Assembly (NCBI GenBank): GCA_024760505.1
Contig: CP058931.1
Coordinates: forward strand, 310,001-374,000
Length of the DNA stretch: 64,000 nt
Source of the DNA: Nitrospira sp.
Lineage (GTDB): Bacteria; Nitrospirota; Nitrospiria; Nitrospirales; UBA8639
Reading direction: 5' to 3'
Both the position numbers and the translations under genes were made by a program. This document shows, in pieces, positions 1 to 9,353 of this stretch. The number at the start of each line of letters is the position of its first letter. Within the stretch, counting starts at the first letter, position 1. The notes beneath the pieces were generated by a model. It did not search any database. It saw nothing but the letters and a program-made list of their open reading frames with translations, and was not told the origin of the DNA.

Positions 1-414
1 AACGGCGAGTGCTGCCGACGCGGCCACAATGCCGATGACGTCCGAAGACATCGTCTGATCGATAGAGAGCACCGATACAATGATCTGGGTTTCATAAAAA
101 TAACCCTCGGGCATTAATGGCCGAATCGGACGGTCAATGAGTCGGCTGGTCAACACCTCTTTTTCGCTGGGGGCCCCTTCCCGTTTGAAAAACCCGCCAG
201 GTATTTTCCCAGCTGAGTAGGCTTTTTCTTGATAGTTCACGGTCAGAGGCAAGAAATCGGCGTCAGCCTTCAAGGTCTTTGAGGCTACCGCCGTGGCTAA
301 CACCACGGTATCGGCATAGGTCGCCAACACGGCACCATCCGCTTGCTTGGCCATTCGACCAGTTTCCAAACGAAGCGGGCGACCACCAACTTCCATTTCA
401 ACGAAATGAATCAT
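1..414 (-). CDS. pnp: Polyribonucleotide nucleotidyltransferase (PNPase), N-terminal part, cut by window edge
   Basis: Reading leftward from an ATG at 414, the first 138 codons begin MIHFVEMEVGGRPLRLETGR and include SRLIDRPIRPLMPEGY, the classic first RNase PH domain of PNPase. The enzyme degrades RNA 3' to 5' using phosphate and is part of the RNA-decay machinery. An AAGG Shine-Dalgarno-like sequence lies about 8 nt before the start. The rest of the gene lies beyond the window. It directly follows rpsO, the usual rpsO-pnp order. Confidence 0.95.
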   Translation of the reverse strand, partial: MIHFVEMEVGGRPLRLETGRMAKQADGAVLATYADTVVLATAVASKTLKADADFLPLTVNYQEKAYSAGKIPGGFFKREGAPSEKEVLTSRLIDRPIRPLMPEGYFYETQIIVSVLSIDQTMSSDVIGIVAASAALAV

Positions 415-540
415 GTTTCAACCTTTCTGATCCTTGAGTGGATATATTGATATGGAGTGTGAGGCTTCGCTTCGCATTGAGAACCGGGCATCTGTCACCC
501 ATCTCATTGATTCTGCTCACCCTAAAACCTGTATTCTGTC

Positions 541-810
541 TTATTTTCGTATGCCCAGTGCGGCAATCACGGCTTGGTATTTTCCCTCATCTCGACGCCG
601 CAAATAATCTAATAACTTTCTTCGCTTACTCACCATTCGCAAAAGGCCCCGTCGGGAATGATGGTCTTTTTTGTGTGTCTTGAAATGTTCGGTCAAACTC
701 GTAATTCTATTCGTCAACAAGGAAATCTGCACTTCGGACGAACCCGTGTCCTTGTCGTGAATTCGATGCGATTCTATTGCCGCGGTTTTTGCTTCTTTCG
801 TTAAGCCCAT
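541..810 (-). CDS. rpsO: 30S ribosomal protein S15
   Basis: This 89-aa protein has the normal S15 length and sequence: a GSSEVQISLLTNRI segment, then HKKDHHSRRGLLRMVSKRRKLLDYL, the 16S rRNA-binding helices. It binds the central domain of 16S rRNA early in 30S assembly. A strong GGAGGAG ribosome binding site sits just before the ATG. It lies between truB (96 nt upstream) and pnp (126 nt downstream). In other bacteria S15 represses its own translation by binding the leader RNA; I cannot show that here. Confidence 0.97.
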   Translation of the reverse strand: MGLTKEAKTAAIESHRIHDKDTGSSEVQISLLTNRITSLTEHFKTHKKDHHSRRGLLRMVSKRRKLLDYLRRRDEGKYQAVIAALGIRK

Positions 811-906
811 AACTCCTCCTCCAATTCCTCAAGGTTACATGAATTCAGTAAGAAATTCCTTCTACGAATGTCGTCTTATCTCACTAATCAAACCTAATTT
901 TTTATA

Positions 907-1842
907 CTAGGCAAACACCGTTTCAATTGCTAATACGGGACCTCCCTTGCCTGCCTGAAGAACCGGGCCTCTCCCCAAAGCAAGCAATTGCCCATCTTTC
1001 TGTTTCACCCTCACCATATTGTTGTCCCCCATGGGTGAAACTTTTGGTTCCAAATACGAGTCGACCACCCGATCCCAGGAGATCGCATTTCCATGGAGCA
1101 CCTTTCGAGCATCATCTCTATCGACCTCAACTGCGGGAAACCCTTCTAAAGCCTGGTCTAAACCCAAAAATGCCCCATCCAAATGGGAGAATTCAAGTCC
1201 CCCAAGCAGGGATTCTATCTCAAGAGCCTGATCAACATGAATAGGCCCGACCCGTCGTCGTTGAAGCCATTTCAAATGTCCACCCACCTGCAATATGTTT
1301 CCAATATCCTCGCAGAGCGTTCGAACATAGGTTCCCTTAGAACAGACAACCCGAAACGCGACCTCAGGGACATTCAGTCTTTGGATTTCTAAATCATGGA
1401 TCACCACGGTTTTTGACGGTCGGTCAACCGTTTCCCCTCTCCTGGCTTTTTTATACAAGGGTTGCCCCCCGATTTTCACCGCCGAGTACATGGGTGGCAC
1501 TTGCTGGATAGACCCTTGAAAGGTCGCAAACACTGACCGGATACGGTCCTCCGTCAGAGATTCCACTGGAGATTCTTCTAAGACCGTACCCCAAGCATCT
1601 TGCGTATCGGTCCGTTGGCCCAATTGAAGCACGGCGCCATATTCTTTTTCCCATCCCAATAGATACTGGGCAATTTTGGTTCCTTTTCCAATTAAGACCG
1701 GCAATACACCTGTCGCATGGGGATCCAAGGTCCCGGCGTGTCCGACTTTCTGAATACCCAAACCCGACCTGAGGCGTTGCACCACATCATGCGACGTCCA
1801 TCCATCAGGCTTATTGACGTTCAGGACTCCATGTAGGGCCAT
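907..1842 (-). CDS. truB: tRNA pseudouridine(55) synthase TruB
   Basis: The protein makes pseudouridine 55 in the T-loop of tRNAs. It carries LNVNKPDGWTSHDVV at its start and GHAGTLDPHATGVLPV, which holds the catalytic aspartate; KGTYVRTLCEDIG and a C-terminal PUA-like region follow. I chose the start at 1842 (MALHGVLNVNKP) because TruB proteins begin there. An in-frame ATG at 1899 would add 19 residues and overlaps the rbfA stop as TAATG, so translational coupling from that start is also possible. The gene is in the rimP-nusA-infB-rbfA-truB operon. Confidence 0.93.
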   Translation of the reverse strand: MALHGVLNVNKPDGWTSHDVVQRLRSGLGIQKVGHAGTLDPHATGVLPVLIGKGTKIAQYLLGWEKEYGAVLQLGQRTDTQDAWGTVLEESPVESLTEDRIRSVFATFQGSIQQVPPMYSAVKIGGQPLYKKARRGETVDRPSKTVVIHDLEIQRLNVPEVAFRVVCSKGTYVRTLCEDIGNILQVGGHLKWLQRRRVGPIHVDQALEIESLLGGLEFSHLDGAFLGLDQALEGFPAVEVDRDDARKVLHGNAISWDRVVDSYLEPKVSPMGDNNMVRVKQKDGQLLALGRGPVLQAGKGGPVLAIETVFA

Positions 1843-1898
1843 CCCCTGCGCTACCTTCCCGGTGTTAGAATGGTCGATGCAAGACCCCACTGGTGCCA

Positions 1899-2318
1899 TT
1901 ACCCCTCTACACTTTCACTCTTATTGGGGAGAGAGGAGGATGCCTCAGTTTCCCCGGAATCCCCAGATTCCTCGTGAAGAGAATCCAATAACTTTTCGAT
2001 TCGATTCCCATACTCTGCACTCGTATCACGATAAAAGACTAATTCCGGTGTATAGCGCAGATTTAACCGTCGTCCCAATTCGGTTCGAACAAACCCTACT
2101 GCGCTTTTTAGACCAGGACCCGTCACCTGATCAAAATGGGCTTGATCCAAAGCAGTCACATATATTCGAGCAATTTTGAGATCAGCCGTCATCTTCACAC
2201 CTGTGACGGTCACGAATTGGATACGTGGATCTTTCGTTTTTCTGGAAAGAATCTCTGCCACTTCCATCCGGATCTGATCGGCGACCCGTGTTGCCCGACT
2301 ACTATTTGTTTTTGCCAT
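1899..2318 (-). CDS. rbfA: Ribosome-binding factor A
   Basis: This is a small KH-fold protein that helps late 30S maturation near the 16S 5' helix. Its sequence shows RVADQIRMEVAEILSRKTKDPR at the N-terminus, then VTVTGVKMTADLKIARIYV and ELGRRLNLRYTPELVFYRDTS, all typical of RbfA. The ATG at 2318 (MAKTNSSRATRVADQ) is preferred; an in-frame TTG at 2354 would overlap the upstream DUF503 gene and lacks family support. The C-terminus has an acidic serine-rich tail. Neighbours infB and truB fit the conserved operon. Confidence 0.92.
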   Translation of the reverse strand: MAKTNSSRATRVADQIRMEVAEILSRKTKDPRIQFVTVTGVKMTADLKIARIYVTALDQAHFDQVTGPGLKSAVGFVRTELGRRLNLRYTPELVFYRDTSAEYGNRIEKLLDSLHEESGDSGETEASSSLPNKSESVEG

Positions 2319-2340
2319 GACGTGAAAAAATAATGGGAGC

Positions 2341-2628
2341 TTACAAGACTTCAATCTGGGATCGTAAAATCTCGAGGGAGGGATTTGATCGTATAAAGTT
2401 GAGGACTTGGTCTAAGACTTGATTGACCCTTCCCGTGTCATTCGCCACACACACCACCCCCAAAATGGCTTTTTGCCAAAGGTCTTGTTCATCAATTTCA
2501 GCAACGGAAACATTAAACCGATTTCGCAATCGGGCAATCAAGCTTGAGAGGACCTGACGCTTCCCTTTCAACGATTGGACATCAGGGATATGGAGTTCGA
2601 GCGTGCACAACCCCACGATCATCCCCAT
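2341..2628 (-). CDS. DUF503 / YlxP-like protein
   Basis: The 95-aa product begins MGMIVGLCTLELHIPDVQSL and continues KGKRQVLSSLIARLRNRFNVSVAE, the hallmark of the DUF503 (YlxP) family, which is nearly always encoded between infB and rbfA. Its biochemical role is poorly defined; the location points to ribosome or translation-factor biology. It lies 25 nt after infB and about 22 nt before the rbfA start. Length and sequence are normal for the family. Confidence 0.9.
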   Translation of the reverse strand: MGMIVGLCTLELHIPDVQSLKGKRQVLSSLIARLRNRFNVSVAEIDEQDLWQKAILGVVCVANDTGRVNQVLDQVLNFIRSNPSLEILRSQIEVL

Positions 2629-2653
2629 TCAGGATTCCCTTATCCATTCAGCA

Positions 2654-5263
2654 TTATAATTTGGTGGCCTCCTCTTCCAATACGTAGGCCTCTAACACAT
2701 CGCCGATTTTTAAATCATTAAAATTCTCAACTCCAATTCCGCATTCATAGCCCTGCTGAACTTCCCGTGCATCGTCCTTAAACCGCCTCAATGATCCAAT
2801 TTTTCCTTCATAGACCATCACCTGATCACGAACAACTCTCACTTTGGTATTCGAACGGGATATCAATCCATCATTCACATAACAGCCGGCAATGGTGCCC
2901 ATTTTCGGAACGGAGAATAGTTGCCGAACCTCCGCATGTCCCATCACTCGCTCCTTGATCGTTGGAGCCAGGAGCCCCTCTGCAGCCGAACGAATATCAT
3001 CAAGAATATTATAAATGATGGTGTACAACCGAATTTCCACACCCTCACGTTCCGCAATAGCAGCCGCCTTCGAATCCGGACGAACATGAAATCCAATGAT
3101 AATCGCTTTTGAAGCAGCCGCTAATAACACATCAGTTTCGTTGATGCCCCCGACTCCACTATGAATGATCTTCAGCTTTACCGCGTCGGTAGAAATCTTC
3201 AGAAGTGCATCGCCTAACGCCCCCACCGATCCTTGCACATCTGCCTTGATCAGTAGTGGCAATTCCTTAATTTCTCCATCTTTAGATTCTGCATAAAGCT
3301 CCTCAAGGGTTCTTCTGGACGTGGATGCGAGGCCTACATCTTTTTGCTTTTGCTGCCGGGCCTGGGCAATTTCTCTTGCAGCCCGTTCATCCTTCACCAC
3401 GACCAGCTGATCCCCGGCCTCAGGAACCCCCAATAAGCCGATGACTTCAATCGGTATCGATGGCCCAGCTTCCTTCAAGCGTTCACCTTTGTCCGATGTT
3501 AATCCTCGCACCCGGCCGCTCACTGACCCCACGACAAACGAATCCCCGATTCGTAAGGTTCCGGCTTGAATTAACACCGTGGCAACAGGCCCACGCCCCT
3601 TATCCAATTTCGCTTCCAAGACAACCCCTCGAGCGGAACAGGTAGAATCCCCTTTCAATTCCATAATTTCTGCTTGAAGCAACAACATATCAAGCAACTG
3701 GTCTAACCCCTTGTTTTGCTTTGCCGATACTTCAACAAAAATGGTTTGGCCTCCCCATGCTTCAGGTTGCAAACCATGCTCAGCTAAACTTTGCTTAACC
3801 CGATCAGGATTAGCCCCCGGTTTGTCCATTTTATTCACGGCCACAATAATCGGCACATTGGCCGCTTGCGCATGATTAATAGCTTCAATTGTCTGAGGCA
3901 TCGGCCCATCGTCTGCAGCCACAACCAGGACCACAATATCAGTAACCTGAGCCCCACGAGCCCTCATGGCCGTAAAGGCTTCATGGCCTGGGGTATCCAA
4001 GAACGTCACACCACGTTCACCAGCTTTCACAAATGACGCCCCGATGTGTTGAGTAATCCCTCCGGCCTCTTGGTCGGTCACCTGGGTCTGCCGAATCGCA
4101 TCCAACAACGAGGTTTTTCCATGATCGACATGTCCCATAACCGTCACCACAGGCGCGCGAGGTTCCAAATTTCCTTGCTCTCCTCCCTCAAGCACCTCAT
4201 CCAAGAGGGCTTCCCCTCCCTTTGCAGCCACCGCTTCAACTGCGAGGCCATAGCCCTCCGCAATGAGCACTCCAGCTTCTAAATCCATGGGTTGATTGAG
4301 GGTTTTTGCAATATTTAAATCCATCAATTTCCGAATAATTTCCGTGGGTTTTTGGCCGATCACTTCGGCAAAATCTTTCACGGATATCCCTGCAGTGACC
4401 TTCATAACTTTTTTCCGGGGTTTGGTGACTTCACCCACCGAAGGCTGTTGAACCTGACGGGTACGTTCCTCACGTCGCAACGTTGGTAATGGTCGAAGAT
4501 CTTGCCAGACCGCAGCATCTTCAAACCGTGCGGCAAAAAGATCTTCGTCTTTCACACGCGCAACTTTTTTAATTTTCTTGCCTTTTTCCTCTATGGGAAC
4601 TTCTCGCGATAGAACCGCAGCCTTTTTGTCTGGCTTCCCTTCGCCTTTCTTCTCTTTTTCAGGAGATTTACTAGAGGGAGGGGTTGCGACACTTTTCTCC
4701 TCAAGAACAGGGGGAGGAGCCACAACACCAGAAAGCCCTTCCGATTCAGTGGGCGATACGGCGGGGACCTCTTGATGAGATTCTACGGCCGATACACCAG
4801 AACTCTGAGTCAAAACGGAAGCCGCCTCCACTGGAGACTCTGACTCCTCCTGGATGACCGGTGACTCTTCTCCCTCACCTTCCGCGACCGGAGACAATTC
4901 CGCCATCTCTTCCAGGATTTCTTCTTCCGTTTTTTTCTTCTTAATCAGTATGTGCTTTTTTTCGGCTTTTTTAGGTTCTTCGGCCACTGCCTCAGACCGA
5001 TGCCTTCCAGAAGTCGACGATTCTTTTTTCAGTAGGCGCCCCCCCTCAGAGCTTTTTACACCAACAGGCCCTGAAACGGATGATTCCCCAGGCTTGGGCG
5101 TTGTTTCAGGAGTTTTACCAAGAATAATATTCATCGCCCATTTGGCCATATTGTCTTCCACGGTATTACTATGGGAACTAACCTGAATGCCAAGTCGCAC
5201 CAATTCAGGAATAAGCAAACGGCTCTCCATCCCAATTTTTTTGGCTATCTCATGAACTCTCAT
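2654..5263 (-). CDS. infB: Translation initiation factor IF-2
   Basis: This 869-aa GTPase brings initiator tRNA to the 30S subunit. An IF2_N module (residues 1-50, MRVHEIAKKIGMESRLL) is followed by a long, charged, low-complexity linker rich in E, K, P and S (about 50-300), and a second IF2_N-like segment near 300-340. The GTPase domain has GHVDHGKTS (G1), DTPGHEAF (G3) and NKMD (G4). Domain IV (PLLIKADVQGSVGAL) and the C-terminal initiator-tRNA-binding domain complete the protein. It is co-transcribed with nusA 28 nt upstream. Confidence 0.97.
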   Translation of the reverse strand: MRVHEIAKKIGMESRLLIPELVRLGIQVSSHSNTVEDNMAKWAMNIILGKTPETTPKPGESSVSGPVGVKSSEGGRLLKKESSTSGRHRSEAVAEEPKKAEKKHILIKKKKTEEEILEEMAELSPVAEGEGEESPVIQEESESPVEAASVLTQSSGVSAVESHQEVPAVSPTESEGLSGVVAPPPVLEEKSVATPPSSKSPEKEKKGEGKPDKKAAVLSREVPIEEKGKKIKKVARVKDEDLFAARFEDAAVWQDLRPLPTLRREERTRQVQQPSVGEVTKPRKKVMKVTAGISVKDFAEVIGQKPTEIIRKLMDLNIAKTLNQPMDLEAGVLIAEGYGLAVEAVAAKGGEALLDEVLEGGEQGNLEPRAPVVTVMGHVDHGKTSLLDAIRQTQVTDQEAGGITQHIGASFVKAGERGVTFLDTPGHEAFTAMRARGAQVTDIVVLVVAADDGPMPQTIEAINHAQAANVPIIVAVNKMDKPGANPDRVKQSLAEHGLQPEAWGGQTIFVEVSAKQNKGLDQLLDMLLLQAEIMELKGDSTCSARGVVLEAKLDKGRGPVATVLIQAGTLRIGDSFVVGSVSGRVRGLTSDKGERLKEAGPSIPIEVIGLLGVPEAGDQLVVVKDERAAREIAQARQQKQKDVGLASTSRRTLEELYAESKDGEIKELPLLIKADVQGSVGALGDALLKISTDAVKLKIIHSGVGGINETDVLLAAASKAIIIGFHVRPDSKAAAIAEREGVEIRLYTIIYNILDDIRSAAEGLLAPTIKERVMGHAEVRQLFSVPKMGTIAGCYVNDGLISRSNTKVRVVRDQVMVYEGKIGSLRRFKDDAREVQQGYECGIGVENFNDLKIGDVLEAYVLEEEATKL

Positions 5264-5291
5264 GCACGTCCTTTACTGTGAAGCCGTATCC

Positions 5292-6500
5292 TTACGATCC
5301 CGAGCTCTGCCTTGACTCTGTTGGTACCACCGCTGGATTCTCCACGATTTCATCCTGCGAGGATCTTTCAATTTCCTTGGCGTTGTCTGCCGCCGGCTCT
5401 TCCGTAATTTGAGCAGCCTCTTCAGCCAAAGCGGCTTTAATCTCCTGGTCTCGTTCAAGCTTTTGCTTTTCGTATTCTGTGGAGCTAATGATATCAATCT
5501 TCCAACCTGTCAATTTGGCTGCCAATCGTACGTTTTGCCCATTCTTTCCTATGGCCAAAGAAAGCTGAGAATCGGCCACCACCACCAAGGCAGATTTCTT
5601 TTGTTCGTCAATCCCTACTTTTTCAATGGAGGCAGGGTTCAAGGCTTCACCGATAAAAACCCGAGGATCATTTGTCCATGGAATGATATCTATTTTTTCG
5701 CCATGCAGTTCGCGGACAATGGCCTGAACACGTGAACCTTTGACGCCAACGCATGCGCCAACCGGATCAACCGCCTTATCCCGTGAAGCCACCGAAATCT
5801 TCGTCCGGTCACCCGGCTCACGTACTACCCCTTTTATTTCAACAATTTTCTCTGTAATTTCAGGCACTTCCAGACCAAACAATTTCACCACGAATTGAGG
5901 ATGCGCTCGGGAAAGGATCACTTGTACGTCCTTTGGAGTTCGTCGAACTTCCAGCAGCAAAGCCCGCACTCGATCGCCCCGTCTATGGGCTTCCCGTGGG
6001 ATTTGCTCCTGAATGGGTAGAAGGGCCTCCGTTTTTCCAATGTCGACCAGGTAATTTCGACGCTCTTGGCCCAAAATTACCCCATGAACTAGCTCCCCTT
6101 CTTTTTTGGAATATTCCCGTTCAATCGATTCCCATTCAGCCTCTCGAACTTTTTGACAAATGACCTGCTTCGCGGCCTGTGCAGCTATACGCCCGAATTC
6201 TTCCAAATCAATGAGTGAGCCAATTTCGTCTCCCATTTCAGCTTCATCATCAATTTTCCTGGCATCTTCCAATGAAATCTCTGTTTTAGAATCCAGCACG
6301 TTCTCGGCAATCGTCTTTTTCTTCACGATAGAAATTTCGCCGGTTTCCATATCAATGTCGACTTGAATATTTTCACCATGCCCAAACCGTTTCTTCGCGG
6401 CCGTGAGAAGCGCTGACTCCAAGGCCAAAATGACTTTGGCCTTATCGATTCCTTTCTCCCGACCGATTTGATCAATGACCAACATGAGTTCACTTTTCAT
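5292..6500 (-). CDS. nusA: Transcription termination/antitermination factor NusA
   Basis: NusA binds RNA polymerase and modulates pausing, termination and antitermination. The order is an N-terminal polymerase-binding domain (MKSELMLVIDQIGREKGI), an S1 domain (ELVHGVILGQERRNYLVDIG), and KH domains (DPVGACVGVKGSRVQAIV and LAIGKNGQNVRLAAKLTGW). It then ends in a short acidic tail, without the extra acidic repeats seen in some proteobacterial NusA. The ATG at 6500 is preferred over an upstream in-frame TTG because a GAGGA Shine-Dalgarno sequence falls between them. It lies between rimP and infB. Confidence 0.96.
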   Translation of the reverse strand: MKSELMLVIDQIGREKGIDKAKVILALESALLTAAKKRFGHGENIQVDIDMETGEISIVKKKTIAENVLDSKTEISLEDARKIDDEAEMGDEIGSLIDLEEFGRIAAQAAKQVICQKVREAEWESIEREYSKKEGELVHGVILGQERRNYLVDIGKTEALLPIQEQIPREAHRRGDRVRALLLEVRRTPKDVQVILSRAHPQFVVKLFGLEVPEITEKIVEIKGVVREPGDRTKISVASRDKAVDPVGACVGVKGSRVQAIVRELHGEKIDIIPWTNDPRVFIGEALNPASIEKVGIDEQKKSALVVVADSQLSLAIGKNGQNVRLAAKLTGWKIDIISSTEYEKQKLERDQEIKAALAEEAAQITEEPAADNAKEIERSSQDEIVENPAVVPTESRQSSGS

Positions 6501-6572
6501 ATGTATTCCTCGCAAGGCACGATGAGCGGTTCAAACGGACATGGGCGGTTGGTGCGCATTTCCAGTAAAACG

Positions 6573-7055
6573 TTAGAACGAAACCTCTAATCTCGCTTTG
6601 GCAATATCTTCCCAGGGCACAACTACTTCCTGTGGATTCTTGCTTTTGTCATCCATCAAATGAATCCCCATGTCTGTAACAGTAATCAATTGCCCCAAGA
6701 CAACTGATTGCTTGTCGATCGAGGTTTTTAGAGTGACTCGAAGTCGTTCGCCCACCACTCGTTCGTAATCTTTTGGACCTCGGAGCGGTCGATCTAGACC
6801 AGGCGAAGAAACTTCAAACCGATACGCGGCTTGCTCTGGGTGAAGAACCTCCCAGGTTCGACGAAGAGATTGATGAAATTGTTCACAATCTTCAATTCCA
6901 ACTCCCCCCTTTTTATCAAGAGTTAATCGAACCAAAAGGTTGGCGGGTCTCCCGGTGCACTGAACCTCGAAGATATCTACTCCTAAGGCTCGAGCAATAG
7001 GTTCGCCAACTTGGCGAATAACTTGCTCAAGATTGTCAGCCGTAAAGGCCACCAC
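6573..7055 (-). CDS. rimP: Ribosome maturation factor RimP
   Basis: RimP aids 30S maturation. The 160-aa protein has the family signature VSSPGLDRPLRGPKDYERVVGERLRVTLK in the middle and a C-terminal Sm-like domain (PWEDIAKARLEVSF). It starts at a GTG at 7055 behind a GAGGA Shine-Dalgarno sequence. It is the first gene of the nusA-infB operon and is preceded by a probable attenuator hairpin. Confidence 0.93.
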   Translation of the reverse strand: MVAFTADNLEQVIRQVGEPIARALGVDIFEVQCTGRPANLLVRLTLDKKGGVGIEDCEQFHQSLRRTWEVLHPEQAAYRFEVSSPGLDRPLRGPKDYERVVGERLRVTLKTSIDKQSVVLGQLITVTDMGIHLMDDKSKNPQEVVVPWEDIAKARLEVSF

Positions 7056-7088
7056 AATTCCTCACTACGAGCGGCCACAAACCAAGAC

Positions 7089-7250
7089 CAAAAAAAAGTG
7101 GGCTCACGCCCACTCTACTCGAAAATAACCTAGCACTTTCCATTTTTAAAGGCAAGAGCTTCCCCGATTGACAGCACGCCCTAGCTGAGTGGAAATCCTT
7201 CATCTCTTTAACCACCGCATAGTCACGTACCATGGGCATAAGACGGGCCC
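7089..7250 (-). ncRNA. Probable rimP operon leader with attenuator hairpin
   Basis: On the minus strand, a 7-bp perfect stem (AGTGGGC / GCCCACT, + positions 7097-7103 and 7108-7114, 4-nt loop) is followed at once by a run of Us, giving an intrinsic terminator before the rimP GTG. No gene lies upstream on this strand within about 200 nt, so the terminator sits in the untranslated leader of the rimP-nusA-infB operon. Similar hairpins in rimP leaders have been described as transcription attenuators. The 5' end given is a guess; no promoter was mapped. Confidence 0.55.
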
Positions 7251-7321
7251 CATGATAAGCTATTTTCTGAGTAGGGTGGCACGCGCTTCCAGGTGAAATC
7301 TACGAGAGAGGAGTTCAACCG

Positions 7322-8251
7322 ATGCCTTGTATAGTTTCAGTGGCCTCCGGTAAGGGCGGAGTTGGAAAAAGCATGGTCGTCAGTAACCTTGGCCTCCTCC
7401 TCGCCAAAAAGGGGCTTCGCGTCACGCTGGTCGACATGGACATTGGGGGAGCTAATCTCCACATCTTATTCGGGATGTTCCATCCTCCATCCACTCTCAC
7501 AGATTTTTTGACAAACACGCTTACTGATTTAAATGAGATCGCCCACCCTATTCCCAGCCTTTCCTCCCTGAAGCTCATTCCTGGTACCGGGGAAACGCTG
7601 ATTACCGCAAACTTGCAACATGCCAAAAAAAGACGCCTTATTCGGCACGTACAGAAGCTGGATGCAGATATCATTCTAGTTGACGTCGGCGCGGGCACCA
7701 GTTATCACGCACTGGACTTTTTTCTCCTCGCGGACTATTACCTGGCTGTGGCCACTCCTGACCCGACTTCGGTCCTAGATCTGTATCGATTCATTAAACT
7801 TGCCGCCATTCGAAAGGTTCTTACCGCTTTTTTAGCCCGCGACCCAGTGGCGGACGCCCTTCTGGACAAAGAGTTCCATAGTGTCACAGCTGTCCTGGAA
7901 GCCGTTGGAAAAACGAGCGAATCAAGTGTGGGGATTGCCCAAGAAGCTTTAAAAATGTTTCAACCGGCCCTTATCTTAAATCGCATGACTCCCAAATCAA
8001 GGATCAATACCCTGCACTTACAACATCTGCTTAAGCAATATGTTGGAACCGACCTTTCCATCCTAGGAAATATCCCGGAAGACATTCACGTGCAACAATC
8101 CATTTTAAAATATCTTCCAGTGGTAGAACTGGCTCCCACTTCCCCAGCGACCATTGCGCTGAACCAAATTGCCGACAATGTACTTGGGATGGTGGGGCGA
8201 ACAGATGGATCAATTGACCGGAGGGAAGAGCCCAGAAAGATCCGAGCATGA
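7322..8251 (+). CDS. MinD/ParA-family ATPase (FlhG-like)
   Basis: A 309-aa cytoplasmic P-loop ATPase with a deviant Walker A (SGKGGVGKSMVVSNL, residues 8-22), the switch I-like VDMDIGGANLH, and a Walker B-like VDVGAGTSYHALDF. The family (MinD, FlhG/YlxH, ParA) dimerises on ATP to position protein complexes or membranes. A GAGAGGAG ribosome binding site lies 7 nt before the ATG. No flagellar or division gene is next to it, so its specific cargo cannot be given. It is transcribed divergently from the rimP operon across about 270 bp. Confidence 0.8.
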   Translation: MPCIVSVASGKGGVGKSMVVSNLGLLLAKKGLRVTLVDMDIGGANLHILFGMFHPPSTLTDFLTNTLTDLNEIAHPIPSLSSLKLIPGTGETLITANLQHAKKRRLIRHVQKLDADIILVDVGAGTSYHALDFFLLADYYLAVATPDPTSVLDLYRFIKLAAIRKVLTAFLARDPVADALLDKEFHSVTAVLEAVGKTSESSVGIAQEALKMFQPALILNRMTPKSRINTLHLQHLLKQYVGTDLSILGNIPEDIHVQQSILKYLPVVELAPTSPATIALNQIADNVLGMVGRTDGSIDRREEPRKIRA

Positions 8252-8406
8252 ATGATTTACTGACGTCATGGCCTTGGCTATTTTTGAAAAATTCGGCGGC
8301 TCTTTTCCCATATGGAAAGAGTCGGAAGACTGCCCTCACGTTTCACTGATCATCGCCTTAACTTAAAAGTCACATTTCCCACGACGCCTGCTGGAAATCA
8401 CCTGGC

Positions 8407-9168
8407 CTAGTTGGAGGCCTTAGAGAGTTCTGCCAATGAATCTTGCAATTGTTTGACTTTTTCCTCTAACACCCTGCAATTCTTTTGAGCCACCTCGGCT
8501 TCCTCCTTTAAAACATGCAACTTCTTCGTGAGGTTATCAACCATGCCTTCGGCTGATTGCAGACTCCTCAAGGCATCAAGTCGATCTTCCTCTCCTTCCA
8601 GGCATTGTGAATTAAGGCCTTCTATTACACCTACCCATTCTCGAGCAACACCCCCGAGCGAACCAGGAACCGGAGGTAGGGTGGCCTCCTTACCTAACAG
8701 TCCAACGGCTTTCTGTACCCAATCGATAAACAGGATGGCTTCCCAAAAATTCAAATCACCCGCACCCCCGGATTCCTCCGCACGGGGTGCTTCGGCCCGT
8801 CCCCGCAGATCGGAAGCAGGAGCCGGGTCCTTATGATTTTCCTTGGCACTCGGCTTGAGTGAGGAACCGTTATGGAATTGGTGCAGTAATACCGCAACAC
8901 AGTGGCGACAAAAAGGTTGCTCAGTCGATGGACAGGAACACCTGGTCGACAAGGTCCCCGCTCGCAACTTAATGATTTGCGTATACACGCCATAGACGCC
9001 ATGGACCTCAGCCGTGATTTGCGTCTGGTCCGCATCAAGGATCTTGACTCGTTGGGTGGAAAAATATTGATGGCCTTCTTCGAAGACCGTTCCCCCAACC
9101 ACGGATTGAATCATGTCAGCATCTAATTGGCTCAGCTCCTGAGCCGAACAGGAAATTCTATTTCTCAT
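8407..9168 (-). CDS. SWIM zinc-finger protein with C-terminal coiled coil
   Basis: The N-terminal half contains CSCPSTEQPFCRHCVAVLLH, which fits the SWIM motif CxC..CxH that binds zinc and mediates DNA or protein contacts. The C-terminal 60 residues (VDNLTKKLHVLKEEAEVAQ and following) form a coiled coil. The middle is low in recognisable domains. Its partner is unknown; SWIM domains often accompany SNF2 helicases, but none is encoded beside it. ATG 9168 is used; an in-frame TTG at 9183 is an alternative. Neither start has a strong Shine-Dalgarno sequence. Confidence 0.7.
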   Translation of the reverse strand: MRNRISCSAQELSQLDADMIQSVVGGTVFEEGHQYFSTQRVKILDADQTQITAEVHGVYGVYTQIIKLRAGTLSTRCSCPSTEQPFCRHCVAVLLHQFHNGSSLKPSAKENHKDPAPASDLRGRAEAPRAEESGGAGDLNFWEAILFIDWVQKAVGLLGKEATLPPVPGSLGGVAREWVGVIEGLNSQCLEGEEDRLDALRSLQSAEGMVDNLTKKLHVLKEEAEVAQKNCRVLEEKVKQLQDSLAELSKASN

Positions 9169-9353
9169 ACAGGTAACACCCAATCAAAAAAATGAGTCCC
9201 GCCTTCACCTCAAAGGGTAAGGACGGTTTAATGTTTCGGAAAATATTACCGAGAATTAACCTGAGAGCCAATTACCACATTCCATTGGAATGATTTAAAA
9301 TTACCACGTCCTTGAATTACCGCCTGGCACTCTACCCTGCCGGACGTGCCATC

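Noticed and set aside
5273..5497. Minus-strand frame overlapping the end of nusA
   Set aside because: It is a frame-shifted reading of the nusA tail. NusA reads through without a break, so it is not evidence of a frameshift.
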